Of a DNA stretch of 64,000 nucleotides, positions 33,276 through 41,734 are shown piece after piece. The position numbers and the translations under genes were made by a program. The first letter of the stretch is position 1. Every line of letters begins with the position of its first letter. Source of the DNA: CAYJEQ01 sp964369235. Its GTDB lineage: Bacteria; Bacillota; Clostridia; Oscillospirales; Ruminococcaceae. The notes under the pieces were generated by a model. The model had not been told where the DNA came from. It saw only the letters and a list, made by a program, of their open reading frames with translations, and searched no databases. The DNA is taken from positions 1 to 64,000 of the forward strand of contig CAYJEQ010000003.1 of NCBI GenBank assembly GCA_964369235.1, given 5' to 3'.

Positions 33276-34343
33276 ATGGACTTTAAAAAGAAATTACAGG
33301 ATGAAATACTACATTTCTTGCCTAGTTGGATAGCTGATTATCTAAGAGAACTACCTAAGGAAAAGTTAGAGAATTTAATGGAAATTAGACTGAGAGCCAA
33401 CTGCCCACCGATACTTCGACTAGCTGGTAAGAATATGTTTTTAACAAAAAAACATGGCATTATCCCCATACTTAGGGAAACTAAAGATATACTTACCACA
33501 AATGAGCTATGGAGTATTTTCACCCAGATATCTTCCTATTCCTTTCACAGCTATGAACACCAGATAAAAGAAGGTTTTATTACCATTAAAGGTGGCCACC
33601 GTATAGGTATTGCTGGGGATTTTGTCGAAAGCAGAGAAGATTTTGGAGTTAGAAATATCACCTCACTAAATATTAGAATTGCCAGAGAGGTAATAGGTGC
33701 TGGTGATAAACTACTACATATATTCTCTGATGGCAAACAGAAAGGTCTACTTATAATCTCACCACCTAACTGTGGTAAAACCACTATTATTAGGGATTTA
33801 GCTAGAAGTATTTCCTCAGGTAGATGTGGATACTGCCTTAATGTGGCACTAGTGGATGAGCGTGGGGAGTTATCAGGCTATAGTGGAGGTTATATTAATT
33901 TTGATTTAGGCTTATCTACAGATTTAGTCCTAGGAGTACCTAAAGCTAAAGCCATACTACAGTGCCTTAGAACTCTATCTCCTGATGTGATTATCTGTGA
34001 TGAAGCAGGAAGCTCTCAGGAGATAAAAGCTATTTCAGAAGGCTTAGGTGCTGGGGTGTCCTTTATCACTACAGGTCATGGATATTCTGTGGAGGATTTA
34101 TATATTAGACCAACCCTTAAGTCTTTACTAGATACTAATGTTTTTACTCATATAGCTCTATTAGAATGTGGGGAGAAAGCTGGAAAAATCAAACTAATTA
34201 AAGAGGTGAGTATCCTTGAACAGTGTATTAGTAATAAGCCTATCCTTAATGGTGCTTTGGATTGGTATACAGAAGAGCCACAGCCTACTAAATCACAGCA
34301 GATACTTAAAGAAGACCATACAAGACCTTACATTGCTTTCTAG
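33276..34343 (+). CDS. spoIIIAA: Stage III sporulation protein AA (SpoIIIAA ATPase)
   Basis: An ATPase related to type II/IV secretion motors, thought to power the SpoIIIA-SpoIIQ channel between mother cell and forespore. The N-terminal part contains IRLRANCPPILRL and SFHSYEHQIKEGFITIKGGHRIGIAG (each read in segments). Walker A is PPNCGKTT near 163-170, with VDERGELSG and DVIICDEAGS downstream. The start is ATG 33276, 11 nt after AAAGGA; ATG 33264 overlaps the site. The C-terminus is longer than usual and overlaps spoIIIAB by 128 nt in another frame. SigE control is expected. Confidence 0.94.
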   Translation: MDFKKKLQDEILHFLPSWIADYLRELPKEKLENLMEIRLRANCPPILRLAGKNMFLTKKHGIIPILRETKDILTTNELWSIFTQISSYSFHSYEHQIKEGFITIKGGHRIGIAGDFVESREDFGVRNITSLNIRIAREVIGAGDKLLHIFSDGKQKGLLIISPPNCGKTTIIRDLARSISSGRCGYCLNVALVDERGELSGYSGGYINFDLGLSTDLVLGVPKAKAILQCLRTLSPDVIICDEAGSSQEIKAISEGLGAGVSFITTGHGYSVEDLYIRPTLKSLLDTNVFTHIALLECGEKAGKIKLIKEVSILEQCISNKPILNGALDWYTEEPQPTKSQQILKEDHTRPYIAF

Positions 34344-34716
34344 TTTACTAAAAAATAATCGATTGGAGATATACCCAGCTTTTATGCATATTTCTTCTAA
34401 GAGTAATCAGCATAATACTGTATTTTATGCTACTGCACAGTATATGAATAATGGGGAAGCTTTTTCCATTGGATGGGAAAAAGCACTGGGGAATAGTAAT
34501 AACCTACTTACTAAAGAGGACATAGACATACTGATGCCACTGGCTACTATTATTGGCTCCTATAGCCTAGATACACAGATTAAACATATTGGTGAGGCAG
34601 TAGATAGCCTAATTATTCAGGAAAAAAACGCTAGTAAACGATATTACAGCGACGGAAAGGTATATATTTCCTCTGCACTAGCATTAAGCCTTATTATATT
34701 TACAGTATTAATATAA
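34216..34716 (+). CDS. spoIIIAB: Stage III sporulation protein AB
   Basis: An inner-membrane component of the SpoIIIA complex, homologous to GspF-type proteins. It has a membrane helix at each end (about residues 3-19 and 149-165) and a helical core. The alignment of its start (VLVISLSLMVLWIGIQKSHSLL) with known SpoIIIAB supports TTG 34216, preceded by AAGAGGTGAG seven bases upstream, the best ribosome site of the operon. The gene therefore begins 128 nt inside spoIIIAA. The length of 166 residues is normal. Confidence 0.92.
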   Translation: MNSVLVISLSLMVLWIGIQKSHSLLNHSRYLKKTIQDLTLLSSLLKNNRLEIYPAFMHISSKSNQHNTVFYATAQYMNNGEAFSIGWEKALGNSNNLLTKEDIDILMPLATIIGSYSLDTQIKHIGEAVDSLIIQEKNASKRYYSDGKVYISSALALSLIIFTVLI

Positions 34717-34751
34717 CCATACCAAGTTAAAAAGAAAGGATTGTGATTTAA

Positions 34752-34946
34752 GTGGATGTAGATTTAATTTTTAGAATTGCCACTATAGGTATCATTGTAG
34801 CTGTTCTAAATCAGGTGCTTATTCGTTCAGGGAGAGAGGAGCAAGCAATGATGACTACCCTAACAGGGCTTATAGTAGTTCTTATGATTGTAATAGAGGA
34901 GATTAGTAGGCTGTTTACAACTATTAAATCTCTCTTTGGTTTATAG
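34752..34946 (+). CDS. spoIIIAC: Stage III sporulation protein AC
   Basis: A 64-residue protein with two transmembrane helices. It closely matches the family from DVDLIFRIATIGIIVAVLNQ to IKSLFGL at the C-terminus. It forms part of the membrane base of the feeding-tube channel. The start is GTG 34752, 11 nt after AAAGGA. spoIIIAD begins 3 bp after the stop. Confidence 0.93.
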   Translation: MDVDLIFRIATIGIIVAVLNQVLIRSGREEQAMMTTLTGLIVVLMIVIEEISRLFTTIKSLFGL

Positions 34947-34949
34947 CTT

Positions 34950-35339
34950 ATGGATATAATTCAAATTATAGGGGTAGGGCTAATTGGCACAATCCTAACG
35001 ATAATACTAAAAGATTATAGACAGGAATATGCCTTAATTACAGCTTTGATTACAGGAGCTTTTGTTTTAATTATAATCACTGGTCAGATTGAACCTGTTA
35101 TTAATATAATGGATAGCATGATTTATACAGCTGGCATGTCTGGAGGGTATTCACAGATACTTTTTAAAACCATTGGTATATGTTTTATTACTGAGGTTGC
35201 AGTGGATACCTGTAAGGATTTTGGCAATACTGCCATTGGCAAAAAGCTGGAGCTGGCAGGTAAGGTAGCTATACTTATTGTAGCTATCCCTCTATTTACC
35301 TCCTTGCTAGAGCTTGCACAAAGTCTAATATATTTATAA
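34950..35339 (+). CDS. spoIIIAD: Stage III sporulation protein AD
   Basis: An integral membrane protein of 129 residues with about four helices (IIGVGLIGTILTIIL, ALITALITGAFVLIIIT, LFKTIGICFITEVAVDTCKDFG, VAILIVAIPLFTSLLELAQSL). It continues the spoIIIA operon with a 3-bp gap after spoIIIAC and a poor ribosome site, so coupling is likely. Confidence 0.93.
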   Translation: MDIIQIIGVGLIGTILTIILKDYRQEYALITALITGAFVLIIITGQIEPVINIMDSMIYTAGMSGGYSQILFKTIGICFITEVAVDTCKDFGNTAIGKKLELAGKVAILIVAIPLFTSLLELAQSLIYL

Positions 35340-35355
35340 AGGACAAGGTGGGACT

Positions 35356-36495
35356 ATGTTTACTAAACTAAGGCTAATATTTGTTGTTATTTCTGTATTT
35401 GCCATGTCTTTAGTTACCTATGGAAATACTACTTCGGATAGCTTTGTAATAGAGGATTATCTAGGAGAATTTGATGACAGCTTAATAGATGCAATACCAC
35501 AGGACAGTAAGGAATTTCTATATGAATATGGAGGTAATTCCATTGCCGATATAATCACCCTAAACCCACAGGAGATAATAGACTATACCATAACTGAGTT
35601 TAAAGAGGAGTTAACCTCCCCGATGAAACTCCTTACAACAGTTGTAGGCGTCGTAATACTTTCAGTTTTCGCCGAAAGCTTAAGTGGTAGCTACCTATCT
35701 AGCAGTATGGGGGATTTATTCTCGGTTATCACAGTTCTTTGCTGTGTTGGAACAGTAGCAGTGCCAGTGGTGGAACTAATAAAGGTAGCTACTAGCGCTA
35801 TAGTGGATTATACAAACTTTATTATGGCATTAGTGCCAGTTATGACAGGAGTAATGGTGGCTTCTGGACAGGGTAGCACTGCAACTGGTTATAGCATGAT
35901 ACTATTCTTTGCTTGCCAGTTAATCTCGGTAATAGCAAGGAATTTTTTAATACCTTTTCTAGGGATATATATGGGAATTAATATTGTATCAGCAGTTACT
36001 ACCTCAGAAATAAAACTTGAGAAAATAGGACAATCTATTAAGAAAATTACCACATGGTCTATGGGTTTAGTTATGAGTGTTTTATTAGGTGTTCTTACCA
36101 TAAATAGCCTCGTAGGCTCTGGGGTGGATACCATGACTGCCAAAACCACTAAATTTCTAATTGGTAGCTTTGTACCTGTGGTGGGCTCAGCTATTTCAGA
36201 TGCTTACATGGCTACTAGAGGTTATATCGGAGTGGTAAAATCAGCCCTAGGGGCTTTTGGGATTATTGTGGTAGTGGTGATTTTTCTGCCTATATTAATT
36301 AGGGTTGTAGTGTGGTATATAACCCTAAATATAGCTTCTTATATTAGCGATATTCTAGGCTCTAACAAACTATCCTTAATGTTATCAGGCTTTAGCGCGG
36401 TGGTAGGGATTATGCTGTCGTTGCTTCTGTGTTTAGCTATATTAATGGTGGTATCTACAGCCATAGTATTAATGTTAGGTATGGGGGTGATGTAG
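35356..36495 (+). CDS. spoIIIAE: Stage III sporulation protein AE
   Basis: The largest membrane component of the complex, at 379 residues. An N-terminal signal-like helix is followed by an extracytoplasmic stretch (about 25-85) and seven or so membrane helices. AAAGGACAAGGTGGG precedes ATG 35356. Its TAG stop shares a G with the GTG start of spoIIIAF. Confidence 0.93.
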   Translation: MFTKLRLIFVVISVFAMSLVTYGNTTSDSFVIEDYLGEFDDSLIDAIPQDSKEFLYEYGGNSIADIITLNPQEIIDYTITEFKEELTSPMKLLTTVVGVVILSVFAESLSGSYLSSSMGDLFSVITVLCCVGTVAVPVVELIKVATSAIVDYTNFIMALVPVMTGVMVASGQGSTATGYSMILFFACQLISVIARNFLIPFLGIYMGINIVSAVTTSEIKLEKIGQSIKKITTWSMGLVMSVLLGVLTINSLVGSGVDTMTAKTTKFLIGSFVPVVGSAISDAYMATRGYIGVVKSALGAFGIIVVVVIFLPILIRVVVWYITLNIASYISDILGSNKLSLMLSGFSAVVGIMLSLLLCLAILMVVSTAIVLMLGMGVM

Positions 36496-36971
36496 TGGGA
36501 GAGATTAGAGCATGGGCATATATGCTATCTACCACAGCAGTTTTTATTGGTATAGTGTGGATTATTATCCCTAAAGGTGCCACAGCAAAACTGTTAAAAC
36601 TAGTTACCAGTACATTTTTTATAATCGTAATTACCAGTCCGGTGGTGGATTTTATAGATAGTGGGAATTTTTCAGGTGATATGTTTCAGATAACTAGTAA
36701 TAGCCTATATGAGGAGACTACTCAGATTACCAGTAATATTTTAAAAGAACAGGTAGCCCAAAGCCTTACCCAGTTAATCTCTGATGAGTTAGCTAAACTT
36801 GATATTAGTTCTGCAGATATACGGGTGTATCTACAAAGTGATTTAGATATGAATATTCATATAGATAGGGTTATATTAACTATGGACATAGCATATGAAT
36901 ATAAAGAAGCAGATATTTATAATAACATAGGTAAGGAGATGGAAATTCCACTAGAGATTAATTACAGATAG
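36495..36971 (+). CDS. spoIIIAF: Stage III sporulation protein AF
   Basis: Two N-terminal membrane helices (about residues 8-55) and a periplasmic-side domain that is ring-building in other SpoIIIA proteins. I start it at GTG 36495, overlapping the spoIIIAE stop by one base and preceded by GGGGGTGAT. An upstream in-frame ATG at 36429 would add 22 residues lying inside spoIIIAE and has no ribosome site. The resulting length is 158 residues. Confidence 0.88.
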   Translation: MGEIRAWAYMLSTTAVFIGIVWIIIPKGATAKLLKLVTSTFFIIVITSPVVDFIDSGNFSGDMFQITSNSLYEETTQITSNILKEQVAQSLTQLISDELAKLDISSADIRVYLQSDLDMNIHIDRVILTMDIAYEYKEADIYNNIGKEMEIPLEINYR

Positions 36972-37001
36972 GATAAGAAAAACGAAAGGTAAAATATCAT
37001 T

Positions 37002-37574
37002 ATGGAGCTAAATAGATATAAGGAAATAATAGAGAAATACTCTAAAAATAATATGGTTTTATTACTAGTGGTAGTGGCAATTATGGCTATGATTTTTTCC
37101 ACAGAGAAAGATGAGGTAGTAGTACAGGAACAGATAATAGATGAAATCACTACAACAGAGGAATATACCCAGAGTATCCAGCATAAACTTACACAGATGA
37201 TAACATCTATTGAGGGCGTAGGTAATGCCAGTGTGCTAGTTACCCTAGAGGGTGGGATATCCTATGAATATGCCACTGAGGAGCGAACTAGCAGTGATAT
37301 TACCCAAGATGTGTCCAGCGATAGTTATACTAGAACTCAGCAGCGAGATGATACCGAGGAAAACTACATAATAATCAGTGGGGAAAACGGGGAGCAAACA
37401 GCACTTGTAAAACAACAGATAGAGCCTGAAATTAAAGGGGTGGTAGTAGTATGTGAAGGTGGCAATGAAGAAGTGGTGCAGTACAATGTAATACAGGCAG
37501 TTACAACAGCTCTCGATATACCTACAACCAAGGTTTATGTGGCACAGATAACATCAGAAAACATAATAAATTAA
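37002..37574 (+). CDS. spoIIIAG: Stage III sporulation protein AG
   Basis: A bitopic protein whose intermembrane-space domain forms a large ring in the channel. A single helix at about residues 20-35 (MVLLLVVVAIMAMIFST) precedes an acidic domain with TSIEGVGNASVLVTLEGG and the EPEIKGVVVVCEGG ring-building motif. At 190 residues it is shorter than the Bacillus protein (about 229). Confidence 0.92.
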   Translation: MELNRYKEIIEKYSKNNMVLLLVVVAIMAMIFSTEKDEVVVQEQIIDEITTTEEYTQSIQHKLTQMITSIEGVGNASVLVTLEGGISYEYATEERTSSDITQDVSSDSYTRTQQRDDTEENYIIISGENGEQTALVKQQIEPEIKGVVVVCEGGNEEVVQYNVIQAVTTALDIPTTKVYVAQITSENIIN

Positions 37575-37595
37575 ACATGAAAGGATGGCATAATT

Positions 37596-38183
37596 ATGAA
37601 ACTTAAGAAGAAGGTAAATATGAATGTTATAGTAGGCAGAAGACAGATAGTTCTAGGAACTTTAGTAATGGGGCTTTGTGTAGCAGTGTATCTTAACTGG
37701 CATTATGGTGATATAACTAATGCTATTACCACCGAGGCACCAGCACCAACAGTGGCAGAGGAAGTTAAAAATTACGGAGATGCTAAGTATGTAGATACTA
37801 CACAGGTAGAAGAGCCTGTAATTAGTGAAGGGGAAGCGTATTTTGCTGAGGCGAAGATGACGAGAAATCAGTCTAGAGATGAGGCTACCGCAGCTTTGGC
37901 AGAGATGTTAGCAGATGCCAGTTTAGCTACTAATCAGCGAGCAGAGCTAGCAGTACAGGCAACAGAGCTTGCCCAGTCTATTGAGGTTGAAGGTAAGATT
38001 GAAAATCTACTTAAAGCCAAAGGTTTTGAGGATTGTATGGTGTACTACGACACCGAAAGAGTAGATGTTATAGTTAAAACAGAAGGGCTACTAGAGGATG
38101 AAACAGTGCAGATATGGGATATAATAACTAAGGAAACAACAGTACCTTCCTCTAATGTATCAATAATCGAGATTAATAATTAA
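37596..38183 (+). CDS. spoIIIAH: Stage III sporulation protein AH
   Basis: A bitopic protein whose domain pairs with SpoIIQ across the engulfment space. One membrane helix at about residues 17-34, then a disordered acidic linker rich in Glu, Ala and Thr, then the helical and beta ring-building domain (EAYFAEAKMTRNQSRDEA, KGFEDCMVYYDTERVDVIVK). At 195 residues it is slightly short. AAAGGA lies 10 nt before ATG 37596. It is the last gene of the operon, with a hairpin after the stop. No spoIIQ is in the window. Confidence 0.93.
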   Translation: MKLKKKVNMNVIVGRRQIVLGTLVMGLCVAVYLNWHYGDITNAITTEAPAPTVAEEVKNYGDAKYVDTTQVEEPVISEGEAYFAEAKMTRNQSRDEATAALAEMLADASLATNQRAELAVQATELAQSIEVEGKIENLLKAKGFEDCMVYYDTERVDVIVKTEGLLEDETVQIWDIITKETTVPSSNVSIIEINN

Positions 38184-38198
38184 ATAATTATAGTCTGG

Positions 38199-38235
38199 GA
38201 TAAGCTGTGCTAAAAATGGTACAGCTTATCTTATT
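38199..38235 (+). terminator. Terminator of the spoIIIA operon
   Basis: GATAAGCTGT pairs with ACAGCTTATC across a 13-nt loop and is followed by TTATT. The T tract is weak. Confidence 0.65.
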
Positions 38236-38333
38236 AACTTTAACAATCTAGGATTTGCAAAAGTAGTTTATGTATAATTCATGATTTATATGAAAAAAAA
38301 TACAAAACTTACCTGTAAAATTTCATTTATACC

Positions 38334-38362
38334 TTGTTAATAGTGGAATTATATTGTATAAT
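38334..38362 (+). promoter_or_regulatory. Sigma-A-type promoter of asp23-nusB
   Basis: TTGTTA (38334-38339), a 17-bp spacer and TATAAT (38357-38362) lie 77 bp before the Asp23-family gene. Confidence 0.78.
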
Positions 38363-38438
38363 AATATATGTATAAGATTAATTGAAATATAATGATTTTT
38401 ATATGTACTAAAGATTTATTAGAAAAGAGGTATATGTA

Positions 38439-38816
38439 ATGCTTAATAACGAAGTAAAACAGCCAGCAGGCAGTCTGCGAATTTCCAGAGATGTTATTGC
38501 AACAATAACAGCAACAGCAATAAGAGAGATTGATGGAGTAGCAGATTTAGCGCCTTTTATCACCAATATAAAGGGATGGCTTATTAAGAAACAAACAGCT
38601 AAGCCAATTGTTATTAATCTAACCGATGATGTAGCAGTTATAGATGTAAATGTTACCCTAACAGGTGGTGCTAGAATTCCAGAAGTTGCTAGCAAAATCC
38701 AGTCTGCTGTAAAAGAAGCAGTTCAGAACATGACAGGAATTGCAGTGGCTCGAGTGAATGTTAATATAGCAGGTATTCAGTTTGAAGAAGCAAAACAAGA
38801 TACTATTTCATTCTAG
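38439..38816 (+). CDS. Asp23/Gls24 family envelope-stress protein
   Basis: A 125-residue alpha/beta protein with the Asp23 signature GSLRISRDVIATITATAIREIDGVADL and the VTLTGGARIPEVASKIQ segment. This position before nusB is held by YqhY in Bacillus, which is linked to fatty-acid synthesis control and is membrane-proximal. GAGGTATATGTA precedes ATG 38439. It has its own sigma-A promoter, separate from spoIIIA. Confidence 0.9.
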   Translation: MLNNEVKQPAGSLRISRDVIATITATAIREIDGVADLAPFITNIKGWLIKKQTAKPIVINLTDDVAVIDVNVTLTGGARIPEVASKIQSAVKEAVQNMTGIAVARVNVNIAGIQFEEAKQDTISF

Positions 38817-38931
38817 TTAGATTTTAAAGCTCTCTGAAATGTTTTGGGGAGCTTTATTTTGCTATAGATTAGGTAATGGTTTATTTAAGGGTGGACAAGC
38901 CCTTGTAGTTTGAAAGGAACGGTCATAAAAG

Positions 38932-39333
38932 ATGAAAAGAAGTGAAGCTAGAGAATTAGCATTTATAATAATATTTGAACATAGTTTTAATGGAGATGGT
39001 ATCGACGCTATTATAGAAAATGGCGACAAAGCAAAGATTACAGCAGAAACATTCTGCTATAAGCTAGCAGATACAGCTATAAATGCTATAGAAACAAGTG
39101 ATCAGGTTATCGAGAGATTATCTACTAAGTGGAAGATTAATCGACTACCTAAAACTACCCTTGCTATACTGCGTCTGGCTATTGCTGAGATTACAAGTGG
39201 CGAAGATACCCCTTACAGTGTAATAGCAAATGAAGCAGTAGAACTAGCTAAGAAATACGCTTCTGAGGAAGATGCATCTTACATTAACGGTATCCTAGGT
39301 AGCTTTATTAAAGAGCAACCAGCAAAAGCATAA
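38932..39333 (+). CDS. nusB: Transcription antitermination protein NusB
   Basis: An RNA-binding antitermination factor for rRNA operons that acts with NusE/S10. The all-helical 133-residue protein begins KRSEARELAFIIIFE and contains LPKTTLAILRLAIAEI and VIANEAVELAKKYASEEDASYINGILG, all standard. AAAGGA lies 13 nt before ATG 38932. The downstream gene starts 2 bp after the stop. Confidence 0.94.
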   Translation: MKRSEARELAFIIIFEHSFNGDGIDAIIENGDKAKITAETFCYKLADTAINAIETSDQVIERLSTKWKINRLPKTTLAILRLAIAEITSGEDTPYSVIANEAVELAKKYASEEDASYINGILGSFIKEQPAKA

Positions 39334-39335
39334 TT

Positions 39336-40280
39336 ATGTTTAGCTATCTTGGTATAGATACAAGTAACTACACTACATCACTAGCTTTATATGATATGGT
39401 AAATAATAAGATTATCCATAGAAAGAAGCTACTAGATGTAAACAGTGGAGCAGTAGGACTTAGACAAAGTGATGCAGTTTTTGCCCATGTAAAGGCTGTG
39501 GACGGTCTAGTGTCTGATTTGTTCTCAGAGCTAAGGGACAATAATATACCATACCAGATTAAAGCAATAGGTGTTTCGGCTAGACCTCGTGACATAGAGG
39601 GTTCCTATATGCCTTGCTTCTTAGTAGGGGTAATGGTAGCTAAGTCTTTAGCCACTGTCCTAGACTGCCCTATATATGAGTTCTCCCATCAAAGTGGTCA
39701 TATAGCAGCTGCAGCTTATTCCTGTAATAGATTGTCGCTACTAGAAAATGAGCATATAGCCTTTCATCTATCTGGTGGCACTACCGAGTGTCTACTGGTA
39801 AAACCAGATGTTAATAATATCATAATAGCTGATATTATTTCAGCCACTACCGACATTACAGCAGGACAGCTTATTGACAGGGTAGGGGTTATGATGGGAC
39901 TACCTTTTCCAGCAGGAGCACATTTAGAGCCTTATGGGGAAAATCTTTCTCATAAGATAAAGGTAGCTTTTAAAGAGCTATCACCCTGTTTATCAGGCAT
40001 GGAAAACAAATGCAGAGATTTATGGAATAAAGGTAGTAGCAATAAGGAAATGGCTGAATTTCTATTTAGTGTAGTGCTATCAACTATACATAAAATGAGC
40101 AGTGATATAGCTAAACTATACCCAACACTGCCCATAGTATATGCAGGTGGTGTTATGTCCCATAAAGGGATTAAAACTCATCTGGAAAAAGAATTTAAAG
40201 GGATTTTTGCCCAACCTGAATTTTCCTCAGATAACGGAGCAGGTGCAGCTATCCTTGCAGCAATAAAAAACAGTAGGTAG
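39336..40280 (+). CDS. TsaD-like (M22/Kae1-fold) paralogue
   Basis: A protein of the Kae1/TsaD ASKHA fold, 314 residues, beginning YLGIDTSNYTTSLALYD. The metal-binding histidines are probably those of FSHQSGHIAAAA; in true TsaD the block reads HHLEGH. It also has LSGGTTECL and VYAGGVMSHKGI. The sequence departs from TsaD at several conserved blocks, and true tsaD normally sits with tsaB/tsaE. I therefore read this as the clostridial paralogue found between nusB and xseA, with no proven t6A role. Its start closely follows nusB. Confidence 0.8.
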   Translation: MFSYLGIDTSNYTTSLALYDMVNNKIIHRKKLLDVNSGAVGLRQSDAVFAHVKAVDGLVSDLFSELRDNNIPYQIKAIGVSARPRDIEGSYMPCFLVGVMVAKSLATVLDCPIYEFSHQSGHIAAAAYSCNRLSLLENEHIAFHLSGGTTECLLVKPDVNNIIIADIISATTDITAGQLIDRVGVMMGLPFPAGAHLEPYGENLSHKIKVAFKELSPCLSGMENKCRDLWNKGSSNKEMAEFLFSVVLSTIHKMSSDIAKLYPTLPIVYAGGVMSHKGIKTHLEKEFKGIFAQPEFSSDNGAGAAILAAIKNSR

Positions 40281-40290
40281 GAGGTTTTAC

Positions 40291-41490
40291 ATGTCGGTGC
40301 AGATACTTACAGTTACACAACTTAATAAATATGTAAAGGCACTCCTAGATGAAAACTCAGCTTTAAAACAAATTTATATTAAAGGTGAGATTTCAAACTT
40401 TAAACACTATGCCAGTTCAGGACATTGTTACTTTACTCTAAAGGATAAAACAGCAGCTATTAGATGTGTGATGTTTTCCTCCTCGGCAAAATTTCTAAAA
40501 TTTATGCCACAGGACGGAATGGCAGTAATTCTAGGTGGCTCAGTTACTCTTTATGAAAAAGATGGTGCGTATCAGTTTTATGCTACAGATATGCAACCAG
40601 AGGGAATAGGTGCCCTTACAATAGCCTATGAACAGCTTAAAGAAAAGCTATCAGCACAGGGAATATTTAGCGAAGATATTAAAAAACCACTACCACAGAT
40701 GCCTAAAACCATCGGTATTGTTACAGCACAAGGTGGAGCAGCACTACAGGATATGCTAAATATCCTATCTCGTCGATACCCTATAGGTAAGGTAAGATTA
40801 TATCCAGTGGCTGTACAAGGAGTACAGGCAGCCCCTACTATTACAAAGGCTATAAACTTTGTAAATGAAGAAGGAATATGCGATGTAATTATAGTAGGCA
40901 GAGGTGGAGGATCTATAGAAGATTTATGGGCATTTAACGAAGAAGCTGTGGTAATGGCAGTATATAATAGTGAAATTCCTGTAATCAGTGCTGTAGGTCA
41001 TGAAGTAGATTATACCTTATGTGATTTCGCTGCTGATAGACGAGCGGCAACCCCATCAGAAGCAGCAGAAATTGTGGCTTTAGATATAGAGATAATATCA
41101 GCATGGGTAAATGGCAGAGAAAGTGCCATGAAAAAATTAGTTCATGGTGAATTAGATAGGTATAAAAGCGATATTCAAAACAAAGATAATCTTATAAAAA
41201 GACATCACCCTAAAAAGGTGATAGACAGCTATAGGAATTTAAATTTCAATAGTGAAAAACAGCTAATTAGATTAATGAAAAATTCCATTAACCTTAAAAA
41301 GCAAAAACTCGAGTCCCAAACCAAACTTCTAGCAGCCCAAAATCCAATGGAGATACTAGCTAGAGGATATACAATAACTACAGGGACGGACAATAAATCC
41401 TTAAGAGATGTAGCAGTAGGGGAAGAAATGATTACTCTTACAGATACTAGTAAGATTACCTCTACTATATTAGACATAACAAGAAGATAA
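40291..41490 (+). CDS. xseA: Exodeoxyribonuclease VII large subunit XseA
   Basis: The catalytic subunit of ExoVII, a single-strand DNA exonuclease. An N-terminal OB fold (IKGEISNFKHYASSGHCYFTLKD read in parts) precedes the catalytic region with QGGAALQDMLNI and GRGGGSIEDLWAFNEE. The coiled-coil C-terminal half ends in NPMEILARGYTITT. The length of 399 residues is normal. AGGAGG precedes ATG 40291; xseB follows. Confidence 0.95.
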   Translation: MSVQILTVTQLNKYVKALLDENSALKQIYIKGEISNFKHYASSGHCYFTLKDKTAAIRCVMFSSSAKFLKFMPQDGMAVILGGSVTLYEKDGAYQFYATDMQPEGIGALTIAYEQLKEKLSAQGIFSEDIKKPLPQMPKTIGIVTAQGGAALQDMLNILSRRYPIGKVRLYPVAVQGVQAAPTITKAINFVNEEGICDVIIVGRGGGSIEDLWAFNEEAVVMAVYNSEIPVISAVGHEVDYTLCDFAADRRAATPSEAAEIVALDIEIISAWVNGRESAMKKLVHGELDRYKSDIQNKDNLIKRHHPKKVIDSYRNLNFNSEKQLIRLMKNSINLKKQKLESQTKLLAAQNPMEILARGYTITTGTDNKSLRDVAVGEEMITLTDTSKITSTILDITRR

Positions 41491-41526
41491 ATAAGCAAAA
41501 AATTCTTATATAAGGAATGATGATAT

Positions 41527-41718
41527 ATGGCAAAGAAAAAAACATTTGAGGAGGCGTCAGCACGAATAGATGCTATTGTATCCCAGATGGAAGATGATCA
41601 GTTAAGTCTTGATCAGATGATTAAAATGTATAGTGAAGGCATGGAGCTAGTTAATTTTTGCAATAAAGAGCTAGACAAAGCCACACTATCCATAGAAAAA
41701 ATTGAATTACCCCAATAA
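41527..41718 (+). CDS. xseB: Exodeoxyribonuclease VII small subunit XseB
   Basis: A 63-residue two-helix protein that decorates the XseA coiled coil. The TFEEASARIDAIVSQMEDDQLSLDQMIKMYSEG hallmark is present (in segments). AAGGAATGATGAT precedes ATG 41527. Confidence 0.94.
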   Translation: MAKKKTFEEASARIDAIVSQMEDDQLSLDQMIKMYSEGMELVNFCNKELDKATLSIEKIELPQ

Positions 41719-41734
41719 AATCAGGTGGTGAATA

